64,000 nt of DNA from an uncultured Lachnospiraceae bacterium (GCA_900319245.1 ONNQ01000014.1:1-64000), one strand, 5' to 3'. Numbered from the stretch's first letter, positions 54,128-63,449 are shown. A program made the numbers and translations. Notes: a model not told the origin generated them from the letters alone.

Positions 54128-54799
54128 ATGACAGAAAAGCAGATGATAAAATTGGAAATGGAGAAGGAACGGATCAAGGGAATGCGGGCCTTCGAGAACG
54201 AGCAGATCAGGCAGGCCCTGCATCTTGGAGAGGGAGACGTCTTCCTCGCGGCCGGCATTGATGAGGCCGGAAGAGGGCCTTTGGCGGGTCCTGTGGCAGC
54301 CGGCGCAGTCATCCTGCCGGCGGACCACGATATCCTGTATCTCAACGATTCCAAGAAGCTGTCGGCCAAGAAGAGAGATATGCTCTTTGACCAGATCAAG
54401 GAGGAGGCCATTGCCTGGGCGGTCGGCATTGTAGAGCCTGCCCGCATCGACGAGATCAATATCCTGCAGGCGACCTATGAGGCCATGCGTCTTGCCATCC
54501 GCCAGCTGGGGACAGCGCCAACCGTGCTCGTCAACGACGCTGTCACGATTCCGGGCGTGGAAATCCCCCAAATTCCGGTGATCAAGGGCGACGCCAAGTG
54601 TATTTCAATCGCGGCGGCCAGCATTCTGGCCAAGGTCACGAGGGACAGGATCATGGAAGAAATGGACGCGCAGTATCCGGTCTATGGATTTGCTAAGCAC
54701 AAGGGATACGGGACCAAGGAACACATGGAGGCAATCCGCACGTATGGACCCTGCCCTATTCACAGACGGTCCTTTATCACCAGGATTGTACAGGAGTGA
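54128..54799 (+). CDS. rnhB: Ribonuclease HII
   Basis: Removes misincorporated ribonucleotides and RNA in RNA-DNA hybrids. The catalytic motif is GIDEAGRGPLAGPV, with further acids in LNDSKKL and VLVNDAV. The start is the ATG at 54128 with GGAGG at 54117-54121, giving 223 residues (MTEKQMIKLEMEKER). The C-terminal KHKGYGTKEHMEAI motif is intact. Confidence 0.94.
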   Translation: MTEKQMIKLEMEKERIKGMRAFENEQIRQALHLGEGDVFLAAGIDEAGRGPLAGPVAAGAVILPADHDILYLNDSKKLSAKKRDMLFDQIKEEAIAWAVGIVEPARIDEINILQATYEAMRLAIRQLGTAPTVLVNDAVTIPGVEIPQIPVIKGDAKCISIAAASILAKVTRDRIMEEMDAQYPVYGFAKHKGYGTKEHMEAIRTYGPCPIHRRSFITRIVQE

Positions 54800-54822
54800 C
54801 CCGGCAGGTGACCAGGATAGGT

Positions 54823-54877
54823 GGTTGGCCGGGAAGGATTGGCCGGGAAGGATTGGCCGGGAAGGATTGGCCTCGAA
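54823..54877 (+). repeat. 14-bp tandem repeat carrying Shine-Dalgarno-like motifs
   Basis: Nearly four head-to-tail copies of GGATTGGCCGGGAA (54823-54835 partial, 54836-54849, 54850-54863, and 54864-54877 with two changes). Each junction reads GGAAGGA. The last junction forms GAAGGAG, the ribosome binding site of yraN. Confidence 0.92.
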
Positions 54878-54889
54878 GGAGCCATCAGG

Positions 54890-55333
54890 TTGGCAAGAGA
54901 GAATTTGCGGAAAACAGGCAGCGAGATGGAAGGAGAGGCTGCTGCATATCTGGAAGCGCATGGCGTTCACATCCTGGAGAAAAATTACAGGACCAGAGAG
55001 GCGGAGATCGACCTCATCGGGATGCAGGGCAGAACGCTAGTCTTTGTCGAGGTTAAGGCCAGGCAGGAGGAAGGGAAGAGCGGTACCGGTGCTGAGGCAG
55101 TTGGGCCAAGCAAGCAGAGGCGGATCTGCCGCTGCGCCGATTTCTATATGCACAGTAAGGGGATTGACCCTTACAGCACTAGCATTCGATTTGATGTCGT
55201 CGAGATTCGGATGGAGAGTCGGATGGGCGATCCGGATGAACAGGGAACTCCTGGATTTGAGATCCGTTGGATCCGTGACGCATTTCCCTATATTCAATAT
55301 AAGAGAACCAGGCCCTCGTGGAGGGTTTGGTGA
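54890..55333 (+). CDS. yraN: YraN/UPF0102 family endonuclease-like protein
   Basis: 147-residue protein of the restriction-endonuclease-like fold. The core is EIDLIGMQGRTLVFVEVKARQ, read as E-x-D followed by E-x-K, preceded by GEAAAYLEAHGVHILEKNYR. The molecular role is uncertain. The frame is open from 54821 through the tandem repeat, but the TTG at 54890 lies eight bases after GAAGGAG and matches family N-termini. Position after rnhB is the common one. Confidence 0.88.
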   Translation: MARENLRKTGSEMEGEAAAYLEAHGVHILEKNYRTREAEIDLIGMQGRTLVFVEVKARQEEGKSGTGAEAVGPSKQRRICRCADFYMHSKGIDPYSTSIRFDVVEIRMESRMGDPDEQGTPGFEIRWIRDAFPYIQYKRTRPSWRVW

Positions 55334-55410
55334 CCTTGTGAAGCATACGGCACAGGGAATCTTTCTCTGACACCCGGCGAACGGGTTCCGATCTATATCT
55401 GAATAACACA

Positions 55411-55440
55411 AAAACCGGTCTCTAAAGAGCCCGGTTTTTT
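55411..55440 (+). terminator. Terminator after yraN
   Basis: AAAACCGG pairs with CCGGTTTT around an inner TCTCT/AGAG, followed by a T-run. Confidence 0.85.
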
Positions 55441-55458
55441 CTATATCATGAAAAGGAA

Positions 55459-55491
55459 CAAAAAAAGGGCTGCGCACAAAGCGCAGCCCTT
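55459..55491 (-). terminator. Terminator of prs (minus strand)
   Basis: A perfect 10-bp stem AGGGCTGCGC/GCGCAGCCCT (55466-55475 and 55481-55490). On the minus strand it is followed by TTTTTT. Confidence 0.92.
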
Positions 55492-55572
55492 CGCAATATG
55501 TTCAATCTATTACATAGCCCGTTTCATCGGATACAAGAATCCAGGCACCGCAAATAATCCATGCCGCAGGGA

Positions 55573-56808
55573 TCAGAACTCGGTCTGCTCGAGCTGCATC
55601 TGCTCGAATTCGGTCTGCTCGTTCTTGTTGATCTTTTCCAGAATCTTGTGGATCTTGTCTGTAGGGGTCCGCATGCTGGACAAGCCGGTATCGTGATTGA
55701 TGAAATCGATGATCATTGCAGTATACTTGCTCATATCAGCTTCCTCGAACCACACTCTGTCCTTGAGTTCCGGGGGCTGGTAAGTGAGGTTGGTTGTGAC
55801 CAGCTTGTCAAAATAGCCCTTTTCATAGGCCTCGTCAAATACGTCCAGTCCGTCTGTGAACAGGCCAAAGGTCGTGCAGAGGAAGACACGCTTTGCGTGC
55901 ATGTTCTGCTTGAGCTGTCTGGAAGTGTCCAGGATGGAACCGCCGGAGGAGATCATATCGTCGATAATGATCGCGTCCTTGCCGTCAAGGTCCGTGCCGA
56001 GGAACTCGTGGGCGACGATGGGATTCTTGCCGTTTACGATCACAGAGTAATCTCTTCTTTTATAGAACATACCCGTGTCGGCACCAATGACGTTGGCAAA
56101 ATAGACCGTGCGGTCCAGTGCGCCCTCATCGGGGGAGATGACGACGATGTGGTCCTTGTCAATGATCAGATCGTCCACAGAGCGCATCAAAGACTTCATG
56201 AACTGATACGGGGATGTGAAGTTGCTGAAATCCACGAGGGGATTGACGTTCTGGATTCTGGGGTCGTGGGCGTCAAATGTGATAAAGTTCTTGATACCCA
56301 GATCGCAGAGCTCTTTGTACATGATCGCGGCGTCGAGCGACTCGCGGCCGCTTCTCTTGTGCTGGCGTCCCTCATACAGGAAAGGCATGATGACGTTAAT
56401 GCGGCGCGCCTTGCCGTTGATGGCAGAAATGACTCTTTTGAGATCCTGGAAATGATCGTCCGGGGACATATGATTGGTAAAACCATTCATCTGATAGGTA
56501 ATGGAATGGTTTGTGATATCTACAAAAATATAGACATCTTTTCCTCTTGTGGACTGCTCCAACACAGCCTTGCCTTCGCCCGTCGAGAAGCGGGGGAGCA
56601 CCACAGGAAGTCTGTAATCATCTTTGTAATATCCCTTGTATGCGGGATCGTCTCTGTGTTCGTTGTGGTCGCCCATACGGAAATAACGGATCCACTCGTT
56701 GACTTTCACTGCGAAATTATCGCAGGAGGGAAGCGCAATGAGCGCAAGAGGCGCTACCGGATTGCTGGCCTGCTCAAGTTTGTCGTGCATTACGTGTTCT
56801 GTAGACAT
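55573..56808 (-). CDS. prs: Ribose-phosphate pyrophosphokinase (long, divergent form)
   Basis: Makes PRPP from ribose 5-phosphate and ATP for nucleotide, His and Trp synthesis. The PRPP loop is IIIDDMISSGGSI. RRINVIMPFLYEGRQHKRSGRESLDA matches the Prs segment with the YARQD region. The metal-site histidine is in FDAHDPRIQN. At 411 residues it is about 100 longer than classical Prs, with extra N-terminal sequence and a polar Gln/Glu tail in which EQTEF occurs twice. The ATG at 56808 has AAGGAG; an upstream in-frame ATG at 56862 lies in the promoter. Such long forms are seen in Lachnospiraceae; activity is inferred. Confidence 0.8.
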   Translation of the reverse strand: MSTEHVMHDKLEQASNPVAPLALIALPSCDNFAVKVNEWIRYFRMGDHNEHRDDPAYKGYYKDDYRLPVVLPRFSTGEGKAVLEQSTRGKDVYIFVDITNHSITYQMNGFTNHMSPDDHFQDLKRVISAINGKARRINVIMPFLYEGRQHKRSGRESLDAAIMYKELCDLGIKNFITFDAHDPRIQNVNPLVDFSNFTSPYQFMKSLMRSVDDLIIDKDHIVVISPDEGALDRTVYFANVIGADTGMFYKRRDYSVIVNGKNPIVAHEFLGTDLDGKDAIIIDDMISSGGSILDTSRQLKQNMHAKRVFLCTTFGLFTDGLDVFDEAYEKGYFDKLVTTNLTYQPPELKDRVWFEEADMSKYTAMIIDFINHDTGLSSMRTPTDKIHKILEKINKNEQTEFEQMQLEQTEF

Positions 56809-56833
56809 GTATTCTCCTTTATTGGCGTAGTGT

Positions 56834-56839
56834 ATTATA
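56834..56839 (-). promoter_or_regulatory. -10 element of prs promoter
   Basis: TATAAT on the minus strand, 26 bases before the ATG. The -35 is poor. Confidence 0.45.
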
Positions 56840-56936
56840 TTGTTCCTGCCCCAAAAAAACACCGGATCCAGGTTTTTTCCCTTTAATCCAAATACATTCT
56901 ATAGGCAGATGCCAAGAAATACAAGTAAAAGCGTTA

Positions 56937-56965
56937 TTTACATTGTGGATGAGATTCGATAAAAT
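56937..56965 (+). promoter_or_regulatory. Sigma-A promoter for der-plsY-gpsA
   Basis: TTTACA at 56937-56942, a 17-bp spacer and TAAAAT at 56960-56965; the der ATG is 37 bases on. Confidence 0.72.
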
Positions 56966-57001
56966 ATAGGGACATATGGATTCTAAGCAGAAAGGTATAT
57001 A

Positions 57002-58342
57002 ATGAGTAAACGAAAAAACAAGCCGATCGTGGCAGTCGTCGGACGACCTAACGTTGGCAAGTCGACCCTCTTCAATGTGCTCGCCGGACGGCAGATCTCC
57101 ATCACGGAGGATACGCCGGGCGTCACAAGAGACAGGATCTACGCGGACTGCTCCTGGCTGAATTATGATTTTACACTGATTGATACAGGCGGTATTGAGC
57201 CGGATTCGGGCGACATCATCTTGTCCCAGATGCGGGAACAGGCGCAGATCGCCATTGATATGGCGGACGTCATCATCTTTATGGTGGACCTCAAGACCGG
57301 TCTTGTCGATTCTGACATGCGAGTCGCCGATATGCTCCGCAGAGCGCACAAACCGGTCGTGCTCTGTGTCAACAAGACCGATAACCCGACCAAACAGATC
57401 GCGGACGTCTATGAGTTCTACAATCTCGGCATCGGGGAACCCTTCCCGATCTCCGCGGCCAACCGCACAGGCATTGGCGATATGCTGGACGAAGTCGTCA
57501 AGGGATTTAAAGAGGGAAGCGGCGAGGAAGAAGAGGACGAAGCGATCTACGTGGCAGTCGTCGGAAAGCCCAACGTCGGCAAATCTTCTATTGTAAACAA
57601 GCTGATCGGCGAGAACCGTCTGATCGTCTCGGACATTGCGGGAACGACCAGGGACGCCATCGATACGCGCGTAAGGCATGACGGCAAGGAATACGTATTC
57701 ATCGATACGGCAGGCCTAAGGCGCAAGAACAAGATCAAGGAGAATCTGGAGCGCTATATGATCGTGCGCACGGTCGGCGCGGTGGAGAGAGCGGACATTA
57801 CGATCCTCGTGATCGACGCCAAGGAAGGGATCACAGAGCAGGACGCCAAGATCGCCGGCATTGCCCACGAAAGAGGAAAGGCCGTGATCGTCGCCGTCAA
57901 TAAGTGGGACCTGATCGAGAAGGACAACCACTCGGTCAAGAAGTTTACGGACAAGATCCATCAGGTGCTGTCGTTTTTGTCCTACGCGGAGATCATCTTT
58001 ATTTCGGCACAGACCGGGCAGCGACTTGTCAAGCTCTATGACGAGATCGATCTTGTCAGCGCCAACCAGAACATGCGCATCCAGACCGGCGTTCTCAACG
58101 AGATCATCAACGAGGCGTGCGTGATGCAGCAGCCGCCCAGCGACAAGGGCCATATGCTCAAGATCATGTATTCCACGCAGGTTGCAGTGAAGCCGCCGAC
58201 ATTTGTACTGTTTGTCAATACCAAAGAACTGATGCACTTCTCCTATTTGCGCTATCTCGAGAACAGAATCAGAGATGCATTTGGATTCAGAGGCACACCG
58301 CTCAAATTCATTGTACGCGAGCGGGGAGAGAATAAAAAATAA
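57002..58342 (+). CDS. der: Ribosome biogenesis GTPase Der (EngA)
   Basis: Tandem-GTPase protein essential for 50S assembly. GTPase 1 has GRPNVGKST, DTGG and NKTD. GTPase 2 has GKPNVGKSS, DTAGLRR and NKWD. A C-terminal KH-like domain ends LKFIVRERGENKK. 446 residues. AGAAAGGTATATA precedes the ATG. First gene of a der-plsY-gpsA operon, an order conserved in Clostridia. Confidence 0.96.
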   Translation: MSKRKNKPIVAVVGRPNVGKSTLFNVLAGRQISITEDTPGVTRDRIYADCSWLNYDFTLIDTGGIEPDSGDIILSQMREQAQIAIDMADVIIFMVDLKTGLVDSDMRVADMLRRAHKPVVLCVNKTDNPTKQIADVYEFYNLGIGEPFPISAANRTGIGDMLDEVVKGFKEGSGEEEEDEAIYVAVVGKPNVGKSSIVNKLIGENRLIVSDIAGTTRDAIDTRVRHDGKEYVFIDTAGLRRKNKIKENLERYMIVRTVGAVERADITILVIDAKEGITEQDAKIAGIAHERGKAVIVAVNKWDLIEKDNHSVKKFTDKIHQVLSFLSYAEIIFISAQTGQRLVKLYDEIDLVSANQNMRIQTGVLNEIINEACVMQQPPSDKGHMLKIMYSTQVAVKPPTFVLFVNTKELMHFSYLRYLENRIRDAFGFRGTPLKFIVRERGENKK

Positions 58343-58372
58343 TAAGTAACCGGATCGGTCCAAAGGAGGATA

Positions 58373-59053
58373 ATGATGATAGGTCTTAGAGTTTTGTGTC
58401 TTGCGATCGGATATCTGTTTGGCAATTTCCAGACTGCCTATATTATGGGCAAAATGAAGGGAATCGATATTCGTGATTTTGGCAGCGGCAATGCGGGGAC
58501 GACAAACGCGATCCGCGTGCTGGGCACCAAAGCCGGCCTTCTGGTTTTTGTCGGCGATATGTGTAAGAGCCTGATCGCGCTCCTTCTGGTCGGTGTATTG
58601 TTCGGAAAGTCTCATCCCGAGGCAGTCCTGCTTCTCAAGTCCTGGACTTTCATGGGCGTCGTCCTGGGACACGATTTCCCGTTTTATATGCACTTTAAGG
58701 GCGGAAAGGGCGTTGCAGTCATGGCCGGATTTGCGTTTGGCTATCACTGGAGCTTTATTCCCAGCTCCATCCTGCTGTTTTTTGTCCCCTATCTGACCAC
58801 CAAGTTTGTGTCTCTGGGATCCCTTATGGTCTACGGCGGCACCTTCATCCAGATGATCATTGAAGGACAGATGGGACTCTTTGGCGGCGTCAGCCAGGCC
58901 AATCTGATCGAAATGTATGTGATCCAGTTCTTCCTGACCTTCATGGCCTATTACAGACACAGAGCGAACCTCGGACGACTTCTGAGCGGCAATGAGAGAA
59001 AGACCTATCTCTTCAAGGCCAACTCCGAGAAGCTGGATCTGGGTAAAAAATAA
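58373..59053 (+). CDS. plsY: Glycerol-3-phosphate acyltransferase PlsY
   Basis: Membrane enzyme that transfers the acyl group from acyl phosphate (made by PlsX) to glycerol 3-phosphate. The signatures FGSGNAGTTNAIR and GHDFPFYMHFKGGKGVA are intact. About five to six helices. 226 residues, slightly long owing to a C-terminal extension. AAAGGAGG precedes two adjacent ATGs (58373, 58376). Confidence 0.94.
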   Translation: MMIGLRVLCLAIGYLFGNFQTAYIMGKMKGIDIRDFGSGNAGTTNAIRVLGTKAGLLVFVGDMCKSLIALLLVGVLFGKSHPEAVLLLKSWTFMGVVLGHDFPFYMHFKGGKGVAVMAGFAFGYHWSFIPSSILLFFVPYLTTKFVSLGSLMVYGGTFIQMIIEGQMGLFGGVSQANLIEMYVIQFFLTFMAYYRHRANLGRLLSGNERKTYLFKANSEKLDLGKK

Positions 59054-59145
59054 GCAGAAGCGGGCCAAAAAATACACTGGACCCGGGTCAAATAAAACTG
59101 TGAATTACGTTTCATTACACCGAATGGATTTAAGGGAGATAAACT

Positions 59146-60153
59146 GTGGCTAAAATCGGAATGATCGGAGCAGGAAGCTGGGGAACAGCCCTGGCGGCGC
59201 ATCTTTCCAGATGCGGACACAAAGTAGAGATCTGGTCGATCATGAAGGATGAGACCGACATGATCAACAACACGCATCAGCAGTCGGTCAAGCTTCCCGG
59301 CGTGATCTTGGATGCATCCGTGACTGCGGACACCGATCTTGAGAAGGTCATGCGCGACAAGGACATGCTGGTCCTGGCAGTGCCGTCAGCCTTTACAAGA
59401 AGCACAGCGGCGCAGATGGCGCCGTATTGCCGGTACGGGCAGCTCATCGTATCGGTCGCAAAGGGAATCGAGGAGGACACGCTGCTGACCCTTACGGAGG
59501 TCATTAAAGAAGAGATTCCGCACTGTGAGGCGGCCGTCTTGTGCGGTCCCACCCATGCAGAAGAAGTGGGGATCGGACTTCCGACCGCAATCGTGGCAGG
59601 CGCGTCCCGCAAGGAAGTGGCGGATTATATCCAGTCCGTCTTCATGAACAAAGCATTCCGCGTCTATACAAGTCCCGACATGCTGGGCATGCAGGTCGGC
59701 GCGGCGCTCAAGAACGTGATTGCGCTGGCGGCCGGCTGCTCGGACGGCCTTGGCTGCGGCGACAATACGAAGGCGGCGCTGATCACCCGCGGAATCGCGG
59801 AAATCTCACAGATCGGAATTGCCATGGGTGGAAAGCCCGAGACCTTTTCAGGGCTGACCGGCATCGGAGATTTGATCGTGACTTGCGCGTCCATGCATTC
59901 GAGGAACAGAAGGGCCGGCATCCTGATCGGCAAGGGAAAGACCGCTGATGAGGCCATGAAAGAGGTGCAGCAGGTCGTAGAAGGCGTCTACAGCGCGAAA
60001 GCGGCGCTGCAGCTGGCGGACAAGTACGAGACAGAAGCGCCGATCATCCGCGCGGTGAACCGCGTACTGTTCGGAAACGAGAGACCCATGCAGGCGGTGG
60101 AAGATCTGATGCTGCGTGACAGCAGGATCGAGAACAGCGGCCTTGAATGGTGA
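59146..60153 (+). CDS. gpsA: Glycerol-3-phosphate dehydrogenase [NAD(P)+]
   Basis: Reduces dihydroxyacetone phosphate to the glycerol 3-phosphate used by PlsY. The dinucleotide loop is GAGSWGTALA (residues 7-16). The catalytic lysine segment ALKNVIALAAG and GLGDLIVTC-like GIGDLIVTCAS follow. 335 residues. GTG start with GGGAG upstream. The 170 bases after it hold no recognisable gene. Confidence 0.95.
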   Translation: MAKIGMIGAGSWGTALAAHLSRCGHKVEIWSIMKDETDMINNTHQQSVKLPGVILDASVTADTDLEKVMRDKDMLVLAVPSAFTRSTAAQMAPYCRYGQLIVSVAKGIEEDTLLTLTEVIKEEIPHCEAAVLCGPTHAEEVGIGLPTAIVAGASRKEVADYIQSVFMNKAFRVYTSPDMLGMQVGAALKNVIALAAGCSDGLGCGDNTKAALITRGIAEISQIGIAMGGKPETFSGLTGIGDLIVTCASMHSRNRRAGILIGKGKTADEAMKEVQQVVEGVYSAKAALQLADKYETEAPIIRAVNRVLFGNERPMQAVEDLMLRDSRIENSGLEW

Positions 60154-60284
60154 AGGCGAAGACGCGCTTTGTATGATACGAGTTTGGAATGATCGAAAAG
60201 GTGCGTAAAGCCCCGACTGATCATAGTCGTCCGCAGGTATATCACAAGAGTATGTAAGAATACTGTAAGAAAGTAATTCATATC

Positions 60285-60318
60285 AGCACCGGGCGGCCTC
60301 CATACGTCTGGGGGTGCT
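60285..60318 (+). other. Hairpin in the tyrS leader
   Basis: AGCACC (60285-60290) pairs with GGTGCT (60313-60318), with inner CC/GG pairs. No T-box sequence (AGGGTGGNACCGCG) was found, although many Firmicute tyrS genes have one. Confidence 0.45.
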
Positions 60319-60360
60319 AGGGTAATGATTGCTAATAAAAAACAGGAGAAAGACGAAACA

Positions 60361-61602
60361 ATGGAAAAGAACATGAAAATCTACGAGGAACTGCAGGCCA
60401 GAGGACTGTTGGCGCAGCTGACAGACCCGGAAGAGATCAAGGAACTGATCAACGCGGGCAAGGCTACTTTCTATATCGGCTTTGATCCCACTGCGGATTC
60501 TCTGCACGTCGGTCATTTCATGGCCCTTCTTCTGATGAAGAGACTGCAGGAAGCAGGCAACAAACCCGTAGCGCTCGTCGGCGGCGGCACCGGTATGATC
60601 GGCGACCCCTCCGGCCGCACGGATCTGCGCTCCATGATGACAGTCGAGCAGATCGACCACAACTGCGAGTGCTTCAAGAAGCAGATGAGCCGCTTTATTG
60701 AATTCGGCGAAGGCAAGGCCATGATGGTCAACAACGCCGATTGGCTCAGAGACCTCAACTACATCGAATTCTTAAGAGACATTGGCTCCCACTTCAGCGT
60801 CAACGAGATGCTCCGCGCAAGATGCTACGAGCAGAGACTGGAGAGAGGCCTGAGCTTCCTTGAATTCAACTACATGGTCATGCAGGCGTTTGATTTCTAT
60901 AATCTCTACAAGACCTACGGCTGCAATATGCAGTTCGGCGGCGACGACCAGTGGAGCAATATGCTGGCAGGCACAGAGCTGATCCGCAAGAAGCTCGGTA
61001 AGGACGCTTACGCCATGACCATCACCCTGCTTCTCAACTCCGAAGGCAAGAAGATGGGCAAAACAGCGAAGGGTGCCGTCTGGCTTGACCCCGACAAGAC
61101 CACCCCTTATGATTTCTATCAGTACTGGCGCAACATCGGCGACGCAGACGTTCTCAAGTGCCTGCGCATGATGACATTCCTGCCTCTCGAGCAGATCGAC
61201 GAGATGGACAAGTGGGAAGGCGCCAAACTCAATACCGCAAAAGAGATTCTGGCATCCGAACTCACGACGCTGGTACACGGAAGCGACGAGGCCAAAAAGG
61301 CCAAGGCCGGCGCGGAAGCGCTGTTCAGCGCAGCAACGCCCGGCAGCATGGAGAACGTTCCCACAGCGACGCTTGCCGATGAGGACTTCAGCGAAGAGGG
61401 CACCGTGGATATTTTGACCATCCTTGTCAAGGCGGGTCTTGAGAAATCCAGAGGCGACGCCCGCCGCGACGTAAATCAGGGCGGCGTCACCGTAGACGGC
61501 GAGAAGGTCACTGACTTTAAGGCAGTATTCTCCAAGGATGACCTGAAGGACGGCAAACTTGTAAAGCGCGGCAAGAAGAGCTTTAAGCTTGTCAAATACT
61601 AA
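60361..61602 (+). CDS. tyrS: Tyrosyl-tRNA synthetase
   Basis: Class I aminoacyl-tRNA synthetase charging tRNA-Tyr. The HIGH motif is HVGH (residues 49-52), and the KMSKS equivalent is KMGKT (231-235). A C-terminal S4 RNA-binding domain covers about residues 350-413 (KSRGDARRDVNQGGVTVDGEKV). The start is the ATG at 60361 with AGGAG upstream; the in-frame ATG at 60325 lies before that site. 413 residues. Confidence 0.95.
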   Translation: MEKNMKIYEELQARGLLAQLTDPEEIKELINAGKATFYIGFDPTADSLHVGHFMALLLMKRLQEAGNKPVALVGGGTGMIGDPSGRTDLRSMMTVEQIDHNCECFKKQMSRFIEFGEGKAMMVNNADWLRDLNYIEFLRDIGSHFSVNEMLRARCYEQRLERGLSFLEFNYMVMQAFDFYNLYKTYGCNMQFGGDDQWSNMLAGTELIRKKLGKDAYAMTITLLLNSEGKKMGKTAKGAVWLDPDKTTPYDFYQYWRNIGDADVLKCLRMMTFLPLEQIDEMDKWEGAKLNTAKEILASELTTLVHGSDEAKKAKAGAEALFSAATPGSMENVPTATLADEDFSEEGTVDILTILVKAGLEKSRGDARRDVNQGGVTVDGEKVTDFKAVFSKDDLKDGKLVKRGKKSFKLVKY

Positions 61603-61617
61603 GTCATTGTTAGGAAC

Positions 61618-61646
61618 GCCTGCAGTACAAACCTGCAGGCTTTCCT
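61618..61646 (+). terminator. Terminator of tyrS
   Basis: GCCTGCAG (61618-61625) and CTGCAGGC (61633-61640), a perfect 8-bp stem, then TTTCCTT, an imperfect T-run. Confidence 0.75.
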
Positions 61647-61708
61647 TGAAAAAGGACGTTTAATGGGTCACCGGAAGAGGCCTGAAACTGATATCAGGAG
61701 GAACATAG

Positions 61709-63367
61709 ATGATAGCAGCGGATGCATTTGTGAAATGTCTGGAGAAAGAAGGCGTGGAATACGTCTTTGGATATCCCGGAGTGGCAATCTGTCCAATCTT
61801 CAACAGTATTTTGGATACGAATATTAAGACGATCCTGGTGAGACAGGAGCAGAACGCAGCGCATGAGGCGAGCGGATATGCGAGAATTACCGGCAAGGTC
61901 GGCGTCGCCGTGGTCACAAGCGGCCCCGGCGCGACCAATCTGATCACGGGCATCGCCACTGCGTTTGCGGACAGCATACCGCTAGTATGCATCACGGGAC
62001 AGGTGAACAGCAGCCTTATGGGAAGCGATGTCTTCCAGGAGGTCGACGTCTCCGGCGCCTGCGAGTCCTTCGTCAAATTCAGCTATATCGTGCGCAAGGC
62101 CTCCGATATTCCGAGGATCATCAAGGAAGCCTTCCACATTGCCGGCACAGGCCGCAAGGGCCCCGTCCTCATCGATATTCCGATCGACGTGCAGAATGCG
62201 GAGATCCGCAAATTCGAGTACCCGGAGACCGTCAATATCCGCACCTACAAGCCCACGATCACGGGACACGCGGTGCAGATCAAGAAAGTCATCAAGGAGC
62301 TCAACAGAGCCAAGCGGCCCATTATCTGCGCGGGCGGCGGCGTGCATCTGAGTGGCGCCAAGGAAGAACTGCGCAAATTTGTCGAGACCAACGATATTCC
62401 TGTCGTGTGTACCATGATGGGTCTGGGCACGCTGCCCACCGAGCATTTTCTGTTCTATGGCATGGTCGGCAACAACGGGCAGGCTTACGGCAACAGGGCC
62501 ATGAATGACGCGGATATGATCATCATGGTCGGCGCCCGTGTGGCGGACCGCTCTGTCAGTCAGCCGGATCTGATCACAGAGAACAAGGTCCTGGTCCACA
62601 TTGATGTGGATCCCGCGGAGATCGGCAAGAACGCGGGTCCTACGATCCCTCTGGTCGGCGACATCAAGCATGTCTTCGAGGAGTTCAATAAAGCGACGAT
62701 CACAGCCGACTATTCCCTCTGGATCGACAAGCTGGACGGCTACAAGGACGACACCCAGAATGCGTCCCGCAGAAAGCGCCATATGTATTCATCGACGCTC
62801 ACGGAAGAGGAGATCAACGCGCTTACCGTTAATCCCGAGATCTTCGTAAAGCGCCTCTCCAGAGCGATGAAGAAGGACGCCGTCTATGTGGCGGACGTCG
62901 GACAGAACCAGCTTTGGTCCTGCGCCAACTGCGTGATCCGGGAAGGACGCTTCCTCACAAGCGGCGGCATGGGCACAATGGGCTATGCAGTGCCGGCGGC
63001 GCTCGGCGCTAAGCTCGGCGCACCGGACAGACAGGTCGTTGCGGTATGCGGCGACGGCGGCTTCCAGATGACCATGATGGAACTGGCTACGATGAAACAG
63101 TATAATGTGCCTGTCAAAATCGTGATCCTCCGCAATAATGTACTGGGGCTGGTCCGTCAGTATCAGCACTTCACCTATCAGGACCGCTTCTCCGTCATTG
63201 ACCTTGGCGACTCCATCCCGGATTTCAAGAAGCTGGCCGACGCATACGGCATTCGCTATCAGCAGATCGCGGCGGTGGAAGAGATGGACAGCGGGATCGA
63301 AGCGTTCCTTTCAGATGACGAGGCGACGATCCTGGAAGTGATCGTGGATCCCAAGCTCGTTGTATAA
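61709..63367 (+). CDS. ilvB: Acetolactate synthase, large (catalytic) subunit
   Basis: ThDP- and FAD-dependent enzyme forming 2-acetolactate and 2-aceto-2-hydroxybutyrate for Val, Leu and Ile. Visible are the ThDP-activating glutamate region (RQEQNAAHEASGYAR), SGPGATNLITG, the central FAD-binding domain and the C-terminal GDGGFQMTMMELAT with N-27-like NNVLGLV. 552 residues. AGGAGGAAC precedes the ATG. No T-box or attenuator leader was seen. It uses the 2-oxobutyrate made by IlvA, encoded 15 kb upstream. Confidence 0.94.
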   Translation: MIAADAFVKCLEKEGVEYVFGYPGVAICPIFNSILDTNIKTILVRQEQNAAHEASGYARITGKVGVAVVTSGPGATNLITGIATAFADSIPLVCITGQVNSSLMGSDVFQEVDVSGACESFVKFSYIVRKASDIPRIIKEAFHIAGTGRKGPVLIDIPIDVQNAEIRKFEYPETVNIRTYKPTITGHAVQIKKVIKELNRAKRPIICAGGGVHLSGAKEELRKFVETNDIPVVCTMMGLGTLPTEHFLFYGMVGNNGQAYGNRAMNDADMIIMVGARVADRSVSQPDLITENKVLVHIDVDPAEIGKNAGPTIPLVGDIKHVFEEFNKATITADYSLWIDKLDGYKDDTQNASRRKRHMYSSTLTEEEINALTVNPEIFVKRLSRAMKKDAVYVADVGQNQLWSCANCVIREGRFLTSGGMGTMGYAVPAALGAKLGAPDRQVVAVCGDGGFQMTMMELATMKQYNVPVKIVILRNNVLGLVRQYQHFTYQDRFSVIDLGDSIPDFKKLADAYGIRYQQIAAVEEMDSGIEAFLSDDEATILEVIVDPKLVV

Positions 63368-63375
63368 GGATCCTT

Positions 63376-63394
63376 GAGGCGCATGAAGCGCCTT
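63376..63394 (+). other. Hairpin between ilvB and ilvN
   Basis: GAGGCGC and GCGCCTT with an ATGAA loop in the 82-base gap. No T-run, so it is more likely an mRNA-stability or processing hairpin than a terminator. Confidence 0.45.
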
Positions 63395-63449
63395 GCAGGC
63401 TCTAGGATTGCTGCTGAAATTAATCGGATTTTAAAATGAGGGATCAGTT

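Noticed and set aside
55561..56886. A 441-codon plus-strand open frame opposite prs
   Set aside because: The minus-strand frame has PRPP synthetase motifs, a ribosome binding site, a promoter and a terminator; the plus frame is its complement.
60154..60360. T-box riboswitch ahead of tyrS
   Set aside because: No AGGGTGGNACCGCG sequence and no antiterminator arrangement; only one short hairpin.
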